From NCBI RefSeq assembly GCF_000002075.1, contig NW_004797831.1, forward strand, positions 62,001-126,000: DNA of 64,000 nt, in the 5' to 3' direction. Positions 36,943 to 49,439 of the stretch are shown in pieces (the stretch's first letter is position 1; every line of letters begins with the position of its first letter). The position numbers and the translations under genes were made by a program. The notes under the pieces are model-generated. The model saw only the letters and a list, made by a program, of their open reading frames with translations. It searched no databases and was not told the origin of the DNA. Source of the DNA: Aplysia californica (Eukaryota > Mollusca > Gastropoda > Aplysiida > Aplysiidae).

Positions 36943-37892
36943 TAATTATATAGATCTAGGCTTTAAAAAGAAGAAAAACCCCCCCCTTACTTTAATTCTT
37001 CATCAGCACTTTATCTATGAGGTGGTTTATTTCTTATTGACTGAATCAAAGCGTAGATCTATAGATCTAGGGCCTATAGATCTAAAACTTTTAAAAAGAA
37101 GTATGAAAAGATGTGGGTGTCATGGGAACCTCCCAAACTTCAAGTTGGCCTAACCAGTGAACCACCCCGCCCTCTCTCCTCCCAAATCCCAGTGGCAATA
37201 ATACGAACACCCCCCCCAATCAAATATATGAGTTTTGGCATTAAATTAAATCAAGATGAGCCATAGAAAAGAAATTCCAGAGTTTTTCTGCCATCAGGTG
37301 TAGGAAGGCAATGATCATATAAGCTCTTGATAAAGCAAATATGAAATGACAGACAGGGTGAACGTCTTTCAGACTCAGACTCAGAGGTTCACTTTTTAGG
37401 TTAGGTCTACGACGTGTGATATTATAAATACAGAGATCATTGTGAAGAAACAAACTTGCAAAACACTTACATGGATAAGGCCATCATACTAGATCTACTA
37501 CCGTGACATCTTAATTGAAACAAAATGATTTTAAAATTTCGATGTCTGATGTTCCAACTTCCAACTCTCCGAGGAAAGAACCGAAAGTAGGAACTGAACG
37601 AATGAAACGTTTACAACAAAGGTGAAAGGTCAAAATGAAAACTAGATTTTGAGGCAGTGCCAAGTTGATATTGAATGTGATCGTTCTATTTGTAAATGTT
37701 TTTCTCGACATGTGGGATTATTGCTCTAGAAAATTCACCAAAACATCTTTTGGAAGTAATAAAAAGTGATACAGTTTTTCTTTTGATCCTCTGATCTTGA
37801 CAACACTTTGTAACGAATGCTCCTTATTCGTGCAAGTTTTGAAAGCAGCAGACGGAAAGAAACCTGGTTAGAAAAGGCAGTTGTTTGTGATG

Positions 37893-37911
37893 GTCACATG
37901 ATCTATGTGAC
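37893..37911 (+). promoter_or_regulatory. Palindrome just upstream of the VTI1B start codon
   Basis: GTCACAT-GATCT-ATGTGAC, perfect 7-bp arms ending four bases before the start ATG at 37915. It resembles an E-box/CLEAR-like word (GTCACATGA). Function is not shown. Confidence 0.3.
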
Positions 37912-37914
37912 AAA

Positions 37915-39644
37915 ATGTCGTCGGAACGGTTTGAGTCACTTGAGGATGATGTGAATAACATCATAGACAACCTCAAAGAAATTGAAAGGAAAGCTGTTTC
38001 TCTTTCAGGAGGTAGGGTTCGGTAGAAATGTTTTGAAGTTTCCAAGATTGAAGGTTGAAATTGAGACTTGTAGATCTTTTAGTCTTACACTTGATTAGGT
38101 TCCAGAACTGATGGAAGTCTTCAGAGAGACGACGGATCCTAGTTCTATGATTCTGTCCAAAAACTCCTCGCCCCTCCCTCAGCAGGGCCCATCTTACAGT
38201 AACCTTTACAGCCTTCCAGTAGGCCTAACCGATTGCTGATTAGTCTGCCAGTGTTGCGGAGGCTTAAAACTGAGCTTACCCTACCCTGGCTTTGAGTCAT
38301 TCTCTTCAGCTCCTCTCTCCACCCCTCTTCTTTTGTTGTTGTTATTTTGAATTTTGACTTTGTCACTGAACACTGAGCCACCCCACAAGCCAGCCAGAAG
38401 AGTCACTGACAGCACCGATGGGTCAGCCCAGAATAAAGACCCAGTGAGACGCTTTGCTTTCGAAATAATGCAGGTCTATAAAACTATTTTGTCTTTAGGT
38501 TGTGAACTCTCGCAAAAGGAAGAGGCTAGCCGTACTTTATGACGGCTAGACTGGCAGTCTAGCCGTACTTATTTATTCTTAATATGATGGCTGGACTGAC
38601 CATTTACAAAAAGGTAGTGTCAATTGCCACCGAGTGACGCGGTGGCAATTGACAAAAATTGACTTTTTGTCAATTGCCACCAAGTAAATTGGAGCTCTTT
38701 TGTGTTGGTGGGTAGATCTAGCTTATTGTGCTTGAGCTCAGTGTTGTGCGTTCGCCTCTCTGTCCCTCTGTGTGTGTGTGTACTGTGTGTGTGTGTGTGT
38801 GTGTGTTTGTGTGTTTTCCTGACCCCCATCCCCCGATTTATGTTCCCCGATATAACTTGAATTTCTGCTTGAGTTTGTGTGCGTTTGTGACCTTCTACTT
38901 CTAGAATTGCCCGTGCCGGTTCTACACCAAAGTGTAGGCTAAGGCTAGCCTAGATCTAGGCATACGTCTCATTGAAAACACGCCAAGTTGGTACCGTAGT
39001 TCTAGACTAGATCTAGATTTTGGATGCTTGTCCAATGAAATTAGTTCAGAACAAATTGACCCATTAGACACACATTATGTATAATGCTAAAGATAGAGTG
39101 TTGTTTTCAGACTTGACACCGCTTCACTCGGTGGCAATTGATAAAAAGTCAATTTTTGTCAAGGGAGTGTATACAGACCCGGTAACCGGGAACAAAGTCA
39201 CAAAGTATACAGACCCGGTAAAGGGACTCTTTTGTGATTTCGGAGAATTTCAGCGCCCTCTTGGCTCAGGGTAGATCTAGGTTCTTCTAGATCTGTGGCC
39301 TAGATCTAGATAGACAGACTTAAATCTTTGATCTAGTTTTGCGGCTAGCCTAGATCTAAATGAAGATTGTGGATGTCTTTTCGATGAACGATCGTTTTTC
39401 CTCCGTTTTGGAGTTGGAGGAATCACAATTTGAAGAAAAGAACAAGTTACAATGTCATAATTTCAATCAAGCAGTCCCCCCTCTCTCTCTCTCTCTCTCT
39501 CTCCTCTGTGTATGGCTCGCCTTCTCTTTTTCTTTGTTTGTTTCTGTCTTTCTTTGTCCCCACCTATTTCCAACTCTTATCTTTCTCTCGTTCCCTCCTG
39601 CCAACTGGGGCATGTCATACATTTTGCTAACAACCCCCCCCCCT

Positions 39645-39716
<72 letters not shown>

Positions 39717-42700
39717 TAGATTTCTACCGGGTCTGGGGGCTGAAACTTCCCGAAATCACAAAAGAGTTCCCCTACCGGGTCTATATACTTCGTGACTTTG
39801 TTCCCGGTTACCGGGTCTGTATACACTTCGTTTTGTCAATTGCCACCGCGTCACTCGGTGGCAATTGACGCTACCTTACAAAAAATAGGCCTACTGAATT
39901 GTAAATATACATTTTTAGTGTGCAGTACCTAAAGTATTTGTATTTGAGACGAAACCAGGTGACTTAATGACAGTGCATGTATTTTAAACCTCCTGTTTCC
40001 TAATGTTAATAGTAGGGCCTAAGATAGTACGGCTAGACTGGCAGTCTAGCCGTACTTAAGTGAAATTTTTAGTTTGCAATGCCTAAAGTATTTGTATTTC
40101 AGACAAAACCAAAAGGTGCCTTACTGACTTGCATGTATTTGAACCTGAATAATTACTAGATCTAGATCTAATGAGACCTGTGTACTTAACAGGCTTGAGT
40201 CGATAGGGCCAAACCTAGATCTAAGTACGGCTAGACTGGCAGTCTAGCCATACTTAAGTACGGCTAGCCACTTTGCTCGCAAAAACCAAATAAAAACTAG
40301 TTTGAAGAATTGAATCCTTTCACCCAGGCCCAGGCAAGTTCTTCGCCGATATTATTTATGAAGAATTTGGTAAAATTTTACTTTTTTACTCGCATGCAGA
40401 TGCACCGCTTGTGGGTTAAACTAACAAATTTTTTTACAGAGAACATATGGCCACTAGGGATGGGCGTTAGTCGATATTAGCCTATCACGAGTACTGGTAT
40501 CGACTAAGAAATTCAGTTTCGATCAATACCCGGTACTGGTTAAGGAAATTGTTGGAAAACAAAGCACACTACGCTTGTATGACATGATCAAAATGTACTA
40601 GGCCTATTGGAATACTGACGAATAGTATTCTCAGACTTCTGACCGAGGAATGACAAGAGGCCTACTACTACTAGTAAAAATGGCTGCAACTGTACACGTA
40701 CTATAGTACATGTATGTAACTTGTAAGAGTAGACAAAAATTATTTTTACCCATGTTATCTCTGTTACTGTTTAAGGTTTTGAAAGTGAAGGGTCTATCTT
40801 AGTTTCTGTTTAAAAAAATGCTCCGTATTGACTAGTATCGATTAAGAGACTTCCAATATCGAGTATCGGAAAGTTGCCTTTTTTAACCAGGACTGGGTAC
40901 TGGTATCGACTAGGGTGACCTTATTTAGGCCACATATGGCCTAAATAAGCTAAACCCCCCTCCCTTACCTTATTTAGGCCACCTGTGGCCTAAATAAGCT
41001 AAACCCCCCTCCCTTACCTTATTTAGGCCACACCTGTGGCCTAAATAAGCTAAACCCCCCTCCCTTACCTTATTTAGGCCACACCTTTATACAAAGTCAC
41101 AGAAAAATTCCTTTTGTGCTTATTGAGGTACAGTGCAGGGTGATTTTACCTGCAAGGATAATTGGACAAAATGGGCAAAATCTTTATTGCTAAATGTCAT
41201 ATGTAGACAAATCCTATATCATTGTCTTTTTTTTTTTCTTAACTGCTCATGGTTATTAAAGAGTAAGCCAACTAGGTAGAAATTTCGGATTCCTAATACT
41301 AATATTATTATGGGCATTCTTAAAATTTTTTAACTTGTTTTTAGCGCTTTTCTCAATGTAAAACGGATTCCGTAAAAAAACAATGACCTTATCTTTCTTT
41401 TTCAAAGTATTGTGCATATGTTTGTGTGAAACTATATATTTTATGCTTTCATGTACATGAAAAAAGCTAATAAAGGCAAGCAAAATGTTCTTCAGAGACA
41501 TAGATCTAGTAGTAGGCCCACTGAATGTTTTTTACAAACCGGGAAAGATGACCAGAAAATAACAAAATTATTTTATGATCTTCACTTGCACTTGCAATTT
41601 TTTTTATAAATTATAGTCTACCTCATTGTCTTTTTTTTTCATCATTTTTCTTCACTATTCATGACAACTGGCATGTATTGTTTTCAGTTATTATCAAGAA
41701 AGTGGATAGGCGGACTACGGGGTCTATCTAGCCAAAAGGATAGGTGGACCCCGGGGTCTACCTAACAAAATGCTAGGATTTAGGATGTGAACCCTAGAGT
41801 CAGCGTAGTCAAATAAGTAGATCTAGGTTTAACTAAGGATCGGTGGACCCCGGGGTCAACATAGTGAAATAAGTAGATCTCAGTTTATTTTATAGTAGGA
41901 CTGGCGGAGCCCGTGGTCAACGTAGTGAAATTATAAGTAGATATAGGTTTAATTAAGGATTGGTGAACCCCGGGGTCAACGTAGTGAAATCAGTAGATCT
42001 AGGTTTAATTAAGGATTGGTGGACCCTGGGGTCAATGTAGTGAAATAAGTACATGTAGATCTAGGTTTAATTTTAAGGATTGGGGGACCCTGGAGTCAAC
42101 GTAGTGAAATAGGTAGGTTTAAGGTGGACCCCAGGGTCTACCTAACGAAATGCTAGTTATGTTTTTAGAATAGGTGGAACCTGCGGTCACCGTAGTAAAA
42201 TAAGTAGGTTTAATCTAGGTGCCCTGGGGGTCCACCAATCCTTAATTAAACCTTCTTATTCCTCTACGGCTATGGTGACTCCGGGGTCCACCAATCCTTT
42301 TAAAATTAACCCTGCTTATTTCACTACGCTGACCCCGGGGTCCACCAATCTTTAAAGAAACATACTTATTTCACTACGGTGACCCCGGGGTCCACCTGTC
42401 CTAAAACCTAGTATTTCGCTAGGTAGACCCCGGGGTCCACCTTAAACCTGCTTATTTATCACTACGTTGACCCCGAGGTCCACCAATCCTTACTTAAACC
42501 AAACCTTATTTCACTACGGTGACTCCGGGGTTCACATCCTAAAACCTAGTATTTCGCTTTGCAGACCCCGGAGTCCACCTATCCTCTTCAGGACTAAACT
42601 ATTATCAATTTGCAATTTTCATTGATTAGCATTTTTTATATTTTTATATTGAATCAGAGACTCGCTGTCTAAAAAGTCCACTGCTAATGCTATTCTTTTC

Positions 42701-42792
42701 AAAGAAAATGGCACAATTTGATTTTATGACATTTTGAAAAAAAAGAGTTTTAAAAATATCCCGAAAACAACATAAAAAAATGATTATGTAGA

Positions 42793-42879
<87 letters not shown>

Positions 42880-45800
42880 ATTTTATTATGTATACTAAAA
42901 GACTGAGCAGAGGCTTACAATGTAAATTCTGTGCTCTACAAGTAGAGAAAATCTTAAGTTTGCGCAAAACAGATTTTAGAAAAAAAGTTGGATCTAATTA
43001 TTCTAATAAAAGTAAAAGTGATTGTTATGCTGAGATTTGTTATTATTAACTCTGGAAATACAGTTACTTGCTGAATCTAAAAGTAACTAGAACTGTGCAA
43101 TTCGTTTTATTTCAATTCCAAAGCCCAAAGGCATAGCAATAATAAGTTAGATCTAGATCTAGCAGTTGTAGGCTCTCTGGCTGCTTCTAGCAGAGGCCTG
43201 CTACTACTGATTCTAGACAGGGAATCTAGATCTTGCTATCGCCTGCGCTATTTAAGTCAAATATATGGTAAAATAAAAACAAAACTGAATTTTTTGTCAG
43301 TCAGTACATCCCAATTGCCATAGCCGCACGTATTAATAGTTGAATAATGCGATACCGAAGCAACACGTTATCACAGTGTGCAGGGGAGAGCGAGGTGCTC
43401 GGTCGATTCGGTGGTTCGGCTTTTGTAGATCTATGCATTTTTTACGGAAAGCCCTATTACCTAACCCTATTACTAGATCTATTAGTGTTGTGAAAACTTC
43501 AACCTCTACAGCTCAGGCATCAAAAGATGCTGGAAAATAATATTACGTCCTGAAGTTTCATAATTTATTTTTATACAGAATAACACAGTACACAGCCAGT
43601 AGTTTTTATTTCATCGAGTTATAAAAATGGCCTTCGTATAAAAATTGCCACGTTTTCAGAAGCAAATTTTAATAGTTCTAGTTCTACCGAATCGATTTTC
43701 ACGCGAATTCAACCATTTTGATGATCTTTCTTTTCCTTTTAAAAAGATGTAGGCCTGTCGGATGTGGCAGTGCGAATAACACTGAGCTGTTTAGACCCAT
43801 CAAAACACGAGGCTTTGTGGCCGATCACAAAAGTCTACAGGGCTTATCGAGGCCGATTCGCCCTGCTGCGAGCACGTTCACTAAACTGCCTACTAGATAG
43901 AATCTACTACCAAATATTCTCTACACGATCTTTGCTACTACTACTACTACTAGGCCTACTAGCCTACATGTACTACTACGAGACAGTACGAGAGAGTGTC
44001 ACTCAGGCAAAGATAGTGTAACTTTGACTCAGCTACGTAGTGTACACACTTTTTATACCCCAAATTTAACCCGGAAGTCCATTCGGAGGATTTGACCTTT
44101 TCACTTGACCAAAGTGTGCCAAAATGGTAGCCTAGCTTTTGCCCCTCCATGAAGGAAAAATCTGGCCCTCATTCAAACCAATGGGATTGAGCAAAATTTT
44201 GCGTGTTGTGCTTTGTTCTTTACAATATTCATTATGGTTATGATTTATAAGTTGTACACTGAGACAAAACTGTACTAAATGAGAAAGGTGCACCATTATG
44301 AAAGTGGAACGAACTCAGTTGCCTGAAATGGTGTCCCCCGGTAGTTTGAGCATGTGTGGCCTAAATAAGCTAAACCCCCCTCCCTTACCTTATTTAGGCC
44401 ATATGTGGCCTAAATAAGCACTCCCTTTTTCCTATCGACTAACACCCATCCCTAATGGCCACCATAACTGACGCAAATCAATTGAAATGCTATGCAATCA
44501 GGCCTATTGTAATTAGTAGGCCAAGTATAAAAACACCATCTCATTTTACACTAAAAATAATTTATGTTGGATATAAAGTCAAGTTTGTGTTAAACAGATA
44601 AAAATGAACAAGAAAAGGGCTGTAGAAATATCTGCGCTTTGATCTAAATTTGCATGGATGGGGGCATGAAAACAGAACATTTTTAGAAAAGAAGGCATCT
44701 GTACCAATGTAGGCCTACTGTATCTTCTCAAATCTCAGTGCATTTATATTTATGTTTTTATCATATTTTGTTTGTTTGCAGAGGACAGAAAAAATGCCAT
44801 CAGAAAAGCTGAGAGAAAGCTTGAGGAGGCAAATGTTATTGTAAGTACTAAAAAGATACATATATGTAGGCTATGTGATGCAGTGTAGTGAAAATCAGGG
44901 GCTCGTCAAAATAATGAATGTGAAGAAATTGGCATTTTCGCGCAGGTTTGGGAATTTGAATCTAATTTTTGTCTTTTGGCTCAACACCGTTCTTGTCCAT
45001 TGAAGAACACTTTTCTGTGTGGACAGTGTCAACATATTTTTAATATAAGGAAATAACTAATTTATAATTTTTCATCAAAAGCAAGACAAATAAACAAGCT
45101 TTGAGACGATAGAAATAACTCAACAAGCCCAAAAATGGACGAGCGCCTGATTCCACAGTGTCGTGACACCTATTTAAGAAATATAATTGTTCATTCCTCA
45201 CTAAAAATTGTGAGTGTAAGCTTGCGTGCGCATCATGTGTGTGTGTTTAAGAGGAAGATAGGGTGTGTTCAAGCACATGTCTGCATTTGATAAGATACCA
45301 TTGTATTTAGATCTTATTTTGCCCTCATTCTTTATTTTTCGATACTTGGCACTTATGCAAAACTGTGAAATGTTGAAAGCATATGACTGATAAAAATACA
45401 TTTATTTTACAGTTAATGAAAAAGCAATTTCAGTTTGTATATAATATTTGAATTATAAAAAAAAAAGATGTAAAACTAAAAATTTGCTTCATGGGAACTG
45501 AAGACATTTGCACCTTAGGGATGATAGGGGAAGCTTAAAGTCTGTTGCCATTCAACATTTTATCTATGTGAACATTTGTTCTATATCAGCTTTATAATAT
45601 TTATTTCATTCATGTCCAAAAATTTCATATTCTACTGTTATGTTTTTAGGTTCAAGAACTTGAGTCAGAAGCAAAGTTGGCCCCCGTGAACTATCGCACA
45701 CAATTCTTAGGTCGAATTCGACATTATCGAAATGACATTGACCAGCTTGCAAGAAATCTGGTAAGAACAGTTTAGCTGCCTTCTTGTGTTTATATTTTGA

Positions 45801-48800
45801 ATCTGTTTCAAATTTAGGTCCACTTGAGACTGAATTTTAAAATACGTTTTAAATATTCCGCGAGTAGAGGTTTGCTTAGTTTGCTTACTACCAAAATTCT
45901 TCTTCATTCCTCTATTATATTTCAAGAGTATCATTGTAGATTGTAGGTTTTTCAACACATGGTCAATCAAACCTAATGTTCATGCCCTAATTCTATCTCG
46001 GGAGATCGAGCCCTCTGCCTTTTCTTTCTGTTTTATGGTAGCTTTGAACACTTTCCCGCCTCATCTGGCCGATTGGCCATGTTTGCCACCCAGTTTCTTT
46101 GGATTTTCCACAAAATATGACGGCAAAGTGTTTATACAATCTGCTTGTAAATTGGATGTTGGAATTGATTCAGAATTACACTGAAGTAATCATTGTGAAT
46201 TGGGTTTTTTTTTGGGTTTTTTTTTTTAATTTTTAAATTGCTGGACTGTATCTTCAATGTGTGCATAGAACACATCAGACCTGATAGTTTTTCAACCTGT
46301 CTGGTGCCTTCCCTCCTTGGGCTTGCTTTGGTCACACATGGCCGTATTCGTCTATTTGTGTCTCGCTCCTTGCCACAGCAGACCTTTGTCTTCCCTGCTT
46401 TCTGCTTCTACTTCTATGTATTGTTTCAGGAAGTTCTTGACTACTGTCGGGTTTTATGTTTTACATGTATGATATAGGAGGTCTTTCCATACTTTTCTTT
46501 GCCTCTATTTCACCCTGCAGCACATTGTCAACAGATTCGTTGTTGTTGTTGTTGTTGTTGTTTCTGTTTGTGTAGCCAAGGTTTCCTTGGGATTGCTGGT
46601 ATTTAAAAAAATCTTAGCTAAGTATTACGTTTTGTTGACTCTATTAGCATGACAAAAAAACGTACATTTATACTTGAGGTGAGCAAGGAAAATCTTACTC
46701 TTATGAATAAACCTTCAATTTCAACATTTCTGATAAGATGCTGTTAATTCCTATATCATTGATGTCCTGATAAGTAATGATCTCATTGTGATTTTTGTCA
46801 ACAGAAACGAGGCCCTCCTTCAGGTGCTAGTGGCTCAGACAATTATGGTTTCGACAGAGAGGAGGTGAGCATTTTTTTTCATTTTCTTTGCTGCAGTTTT
46901 CAATGGTTTGGTTTAGCCTTCAGGGTGACACTTGTTTGAGAAGATTTGATGTTAGCATGGAAACATAAAGACAGTTGGATCAGCAGAACCATCTTTTTTT
47001 TTCCCTCAGATTGTTATTTATCATTTTTATCAACTGGACTGTGTAAACTGAAGAGTTAGTTTGCTAATTTAATTGCTCGTGCATGGTTTGCCGTGTGAAT
47101 TTGCCTTTGTTTCTGGAGCTGGCTTTCATAAATTCCAGCCTTTATATTTTGTTTCGAATGTGTTTTCAGATTGTTAAAGAGCATTCTCTTTTATTTGAAA
47201 TTGTAGAGACTGGATTCTGCCAACCGGGCAAAGCTGCTACAGGGCCACCAGTCATTACAAAGGACCTCGGACAGCATTGCCAGGTCACATCAGATTGCAG
47301 CTGAGACTGACCAGATTGGGGTGGAAATTATCGATGAACTGGGAGAGCAAAGAGAGACTTTGATACGAACTCGAGAACGGGTAAGTGCAGTCACAGTGCA
47401 GTAGTTGAATAAGCTGTCGTATAGCAATCACAGCAGCGCTAGGTGAAGCTTTTGACATTGTTTTAACACTTGAATAACCCTTGGGCATTTCCTTTGGTAA
47501 TAAAGTTTTGTTCGTTTCCTTTGGAATGTACCTGACTAAAATCGCTCTACTTATAGAGACGTGCCAAGTACTCTGATTTTATCGGAGCCCTCCAATATTT
47601 TTTTTTGCTCGTTGAAAAACTGTGATTGGATTTGCTTAAAATCCAATTTTTTGTCTAGAATTCTGTTTCCGTCAGACTGTGGAGTCTGGTTGAAAACGGG
47701 ATTGAAACATTCCATTCTCAAATTTCATCCTTCTTAGAGCTTTTTCTGCCTCAAAATGCAGAAAATAGGGCTTGGATGATTTCTGAGAGGATGCTGTCCT
47801 ATTCCTAGTTTAAGTTTTTCAAATATCTTTCTGGATATCGTCGCCATTATGATAAGATTGGCTAGATACAAAATTTTTTGTTTTGCTTTTTCTCGCGTAT
47901 ATTTTTTTTTCTGAGACAACTTGTATTGAGGAAATCGTCTTTCTCTTCCACAGCTAGTAGAAACTGATGCAAATCTAGGGCAAAGTAGAAAAATCCTGAA
48001 ATCTATGGCAAGAAGGTAAGATGGTATTTGGTAGCGGCAGTTGATGGTAGATTGTTTGAGGTGTCTAGACTGAACAAAGATTTATTCTGTGGGGCCTCCT
48101 CATTTTGTTTGAAAATGCGTACATTTTTAAAATGTCCTCTTGCATAAGTAGAGTTCGTGGTTTATTTGTTAGGCTGTTGAGCTCGTAACCGAAAGATCAT
48201 AGATTCGAATCCTGTTAGGGGCCTGATGTTGTGTCCTTTGGAAAGGTATTTTCCTTTCTTCACTCAGGTTGGAATGTGTACTTGGCTACAGACGGCAAAA
48301 GATCTTGTTCGAATGTTAATATTGGAGGGCTTAATAGGCTTACTGTATGGTGGTATACTTTCAGGGAAGCAAAGACTGTTTCTTAGTGTTCTTGGGTCTG
48401 CTGGGGTAATAGATGTTGTAAACTGCAGTTTGTTGTAGAACATGAGTATGCGTCATATGAATGCAAGTGCCATTATTTTGCTGCTATTTCGTTGGTTATG
48501 TCTCTAAAAATAACCCATACTTTCTCGAACGGAATTGAATGTACAGTATAACACGGATAGGTCGAACACAGAAGACTCAAAATCACACATCTGTCGAACT
48601 GTACCTGTGGTCCCGTTTTTTTCTTCTTCTTTATCTTTGTAAGATATCCCTCGAACTAGGGATTCCTCGAACTACTGAGGCCGGTCCCGATGAATTCGAG
48701 ATGTCTGTGTTATTCTATTTTCACATTGGTTCATTTTGTGAAATCTTTAATGTTTTTTTTTTTTTTCTTCACGATAATATTATTACATATTTTAGCTTTC

Positions 48801-49040
48801 TTGGAATTATAATTACTTGACTAGAACTGCTTCCCTCCCAAATTTTTCTTACTGCTGAGTCTTTGGCAATTGTCCTAATGTGTAAAGTAGATAGTCTTTT
48901 TGAATTGTTGCCGTGTTTATGTCTTACTTTCTTTTGTCGCGATTTTCAGGGTGATGACCAACAAACTAATCCTGGCTGTCATTATCCTCATGGAGCTGGC
49001 TATTTTAGGAGGACTCACCTACTGGAAATTCTTCTCCTAA
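37915..49040 (+). CDS. VTI1B: VTI1B, Qb-SNARE (complete, 7 exons)
   Basis: Tail-anchored SNARE of late endosome and lysosome fusion (partners in mammals: syntaxin 7, syntaxin 8, VAMP8). Exons: 37915-38011, 44782-44840, 45650-45760, 46805-46864, 47207-47380, 47954-48015, 48950-49040 (654 nt, 217 aa; human 232). Start context ACAAAATGT has A at -3. N-terminal helical (Habc-type) half: SERFESLEDD, KAERKLEEAN, LAPVNYR, RIRHYRNDI. SNARE helix from about residue 110 to 190, with LLQGHQSL, RSHQIAAETDQIG, IIDELGEQRETL and SRKILKSM; nearly all of these are also in human VTI1B. The C-terminal anchor ILAVIILMELAILGGLTY ends KFFS, as in human (KFFRSH) but three residues shorter. VTI1A is less likely because of the DELGEQRE and ELAILGGL text. 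Intron 1 is 6.8 kb and packed with nested transposons. Confidence 0.96.
38613..39875. mobile_element. Inner MULE-like element with hairpin-bearing TIRs
   Basis: Perfect 9-bp duplication TTACAAAAA at 38604-38612 and 39876-39884. Both ends begin GGTAGYGTCAATTGCCACCG and then fold back on themselves (arms TGTCAATTGCCACCG and CGGTGGCAATTGACA). The right TIR runs on for about 155 bp (GTATACAGACCCGG, GGGAACAAAGTCAC). The matching left part is displaced to 39121-39260, suggesting a further ~430-bp insertion. Contains (TC)n(CA)n. No ORF. Confidence 0.7.
39640..39718. repeat. (TC)n then (CA)n microsatellite
   Basis: About 55 bp of CT dinucleotides runs into about 18 bp of CA. A shorter CT tract is at 39481-39503. 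Confidence 0.95.
41700..42595. repeat. Inverted minisatellite array inside the hAT-like element
   Basis: Units of about 60-70 bp containing GGTGGACCCCGGGGTCAAC, TAGTGAAATAAGTAG and TTTAATTAAGGATTGG run in one orientation up to about 42210, then continue in the opposite orientation to 42595. There are about seven units on the left and six on the right, all diverged. Confidence 0.85.
42799..42876. repeat. (CT)n(TA)n(GT)n compound microsatellite
   Basis: CT, then TA, then about 24 GT repeats in series, within the hAT-like element. Confidence 0.95.
44891..45154. mobile_element. GGAATCAGG TIR element, copy 2 (internally deleted)
   Basis: Ends AAAATCAGGGGCTCGTCAAA and GACGAGCGCCTGATTCC. Flanks CAGTGTAGTG and CAGTGTCGTG (9 of 10 equal) suggest a ~10-bp target duplication. 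It is shorter than copies 1 and 3. In VTI1B intron 2. Confidence 0.7.
46049..46130. mobile_element. 82-bp TTAA MITE, copy 1
   Basis: CACTTTCCCGCCTCATCTGG at the left and CGGCAAAGTG at the right; same length and text as 60436-60517. Flanks are decayed forms of TTAA. In VTI1B intron 3. Confidence 0.7.
48152..48466 (+). mobile_element. tRNA-derived SINE, diverged
   Basis: B-box-like AGATTCGAATCCTG is followed by the same body as 58190-58535 (GTCCTTTGGAAAGG, AAAGATCTTGTTCG, GTCTGCTGGGGTAATA). In VTI1B intron 6. Confidence 0.75.
48544..48716. mobile_element. CAGTATAA Tigger-like MITE
   Basis: TA precedes CAGTATAACACGGATAGG. The right end TGTCTGTGTTATTCTA is a decayed inverted copy. The core shares TCGAACT phrases with 23218-23375. 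In VTI1B intron 6. Confidence 0.75.
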
Positions 49041-49439
49041 TGACGCAAAATGGAAGTTATGTTCCCGTAGGTTGTAATAAATACTCCCCGCTCTATATTT
49101 ATGTGCTGGAAGGACTCGACGGCAGTCGTTGTGAGTCTTCCGTACCAGATGTACATGCTTTCGAATAACGTCCGAGTTATTGTAAAATACTGAATTAAAT
49201 GTTTGTGCCTTGAAAGAAAGATTCTATGTGATTTTGGCGAAGCCAAATGCTAATTGTTGGTGCTTGCTGCAGATAAGCCAGGGTTGTTGCTTAGGCTCTT
49301 CTTTCTGTTTTCAGATATTTCTATTTCTTGTCTTAGTTTGTGTATTATAGGGTGTTTTTTGAGAGTGTCCAAGAACAGAAACCGCTGGCGAACTTAAAAT
49401 GCTGGTGTCCATTTCAAATTTTGCTTTTCAAGAAGTGTG

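Larger units (their letters stand above)
33401..37914. other. Divergent intergenic region between B3GAT3 and VTI1B
   Basis: Head-to-head spacing of about 4.5 kb. It contains a TIR family member (34082-34477), a 44-bp inverted repeat pair (34697-35085), a 1.5-kb candidate transposon (35432-36942) and GT-rich tracts (34835-34865, 36168-36260). B3GAT3's first non-coding exon should lie here but cannot be placed. Confidence 0.5.
38518..40275. mobile_element. Outer MULE-like element with palindromic units, interrupted
   Basis: Perfect 9-bp direct repeats CTCGCAAAA lie at 38509-38517 and 40276-40284. Inverted ends share GGCTAGCCGTACTT. Inside are three copies of a 27-bp palindrome with arms TACGGCTAGACTG (38542, 40028, 40226) and a duplicated ~100-bp segment (about 39910 and 40070). 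The 38613-39875 element is inserted into it; without it the host is about 490 bp. Confidence 0.65.
40455..44454. mobile_element. hAT-like non-autonomous element, 4,000 bp
   Basis: Terminal repeats TAGGGATGGGCGTTAGTCGA and TCGACTAACACCCATCCCTA are flanked by a perfect 8-bp duplication ATGGCCAC (40447-40454 and 44455-44462), both hAT hallmarks. Left subterminal sequence repeats TATCGACTA/TATCGATTA words. Palindromic TTATTTAGGCCACATGTGGC-type units form a short tandem array at 40915-41090, and one returns at 44358-44420. No transposase-like ORF is visible, so it is a cut-down element that has picked up other DNA. Lies in VTI1B intron 1. Confidence 0.85.

Noticed and set aside
39360-39868. 119-aa and 118-aa Ser/Leu-rich open frames
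   Set aside because: Translation of the CT microsatellite inside a transposon.
40881-44430. Possible hAT transposase gene inside the 4-kb element
   Set aside because: Only short unrelated frames (about 80-107 aa, microsatellite-derived or low-complexity); no catalytic-domain or BED-finger motif seen.
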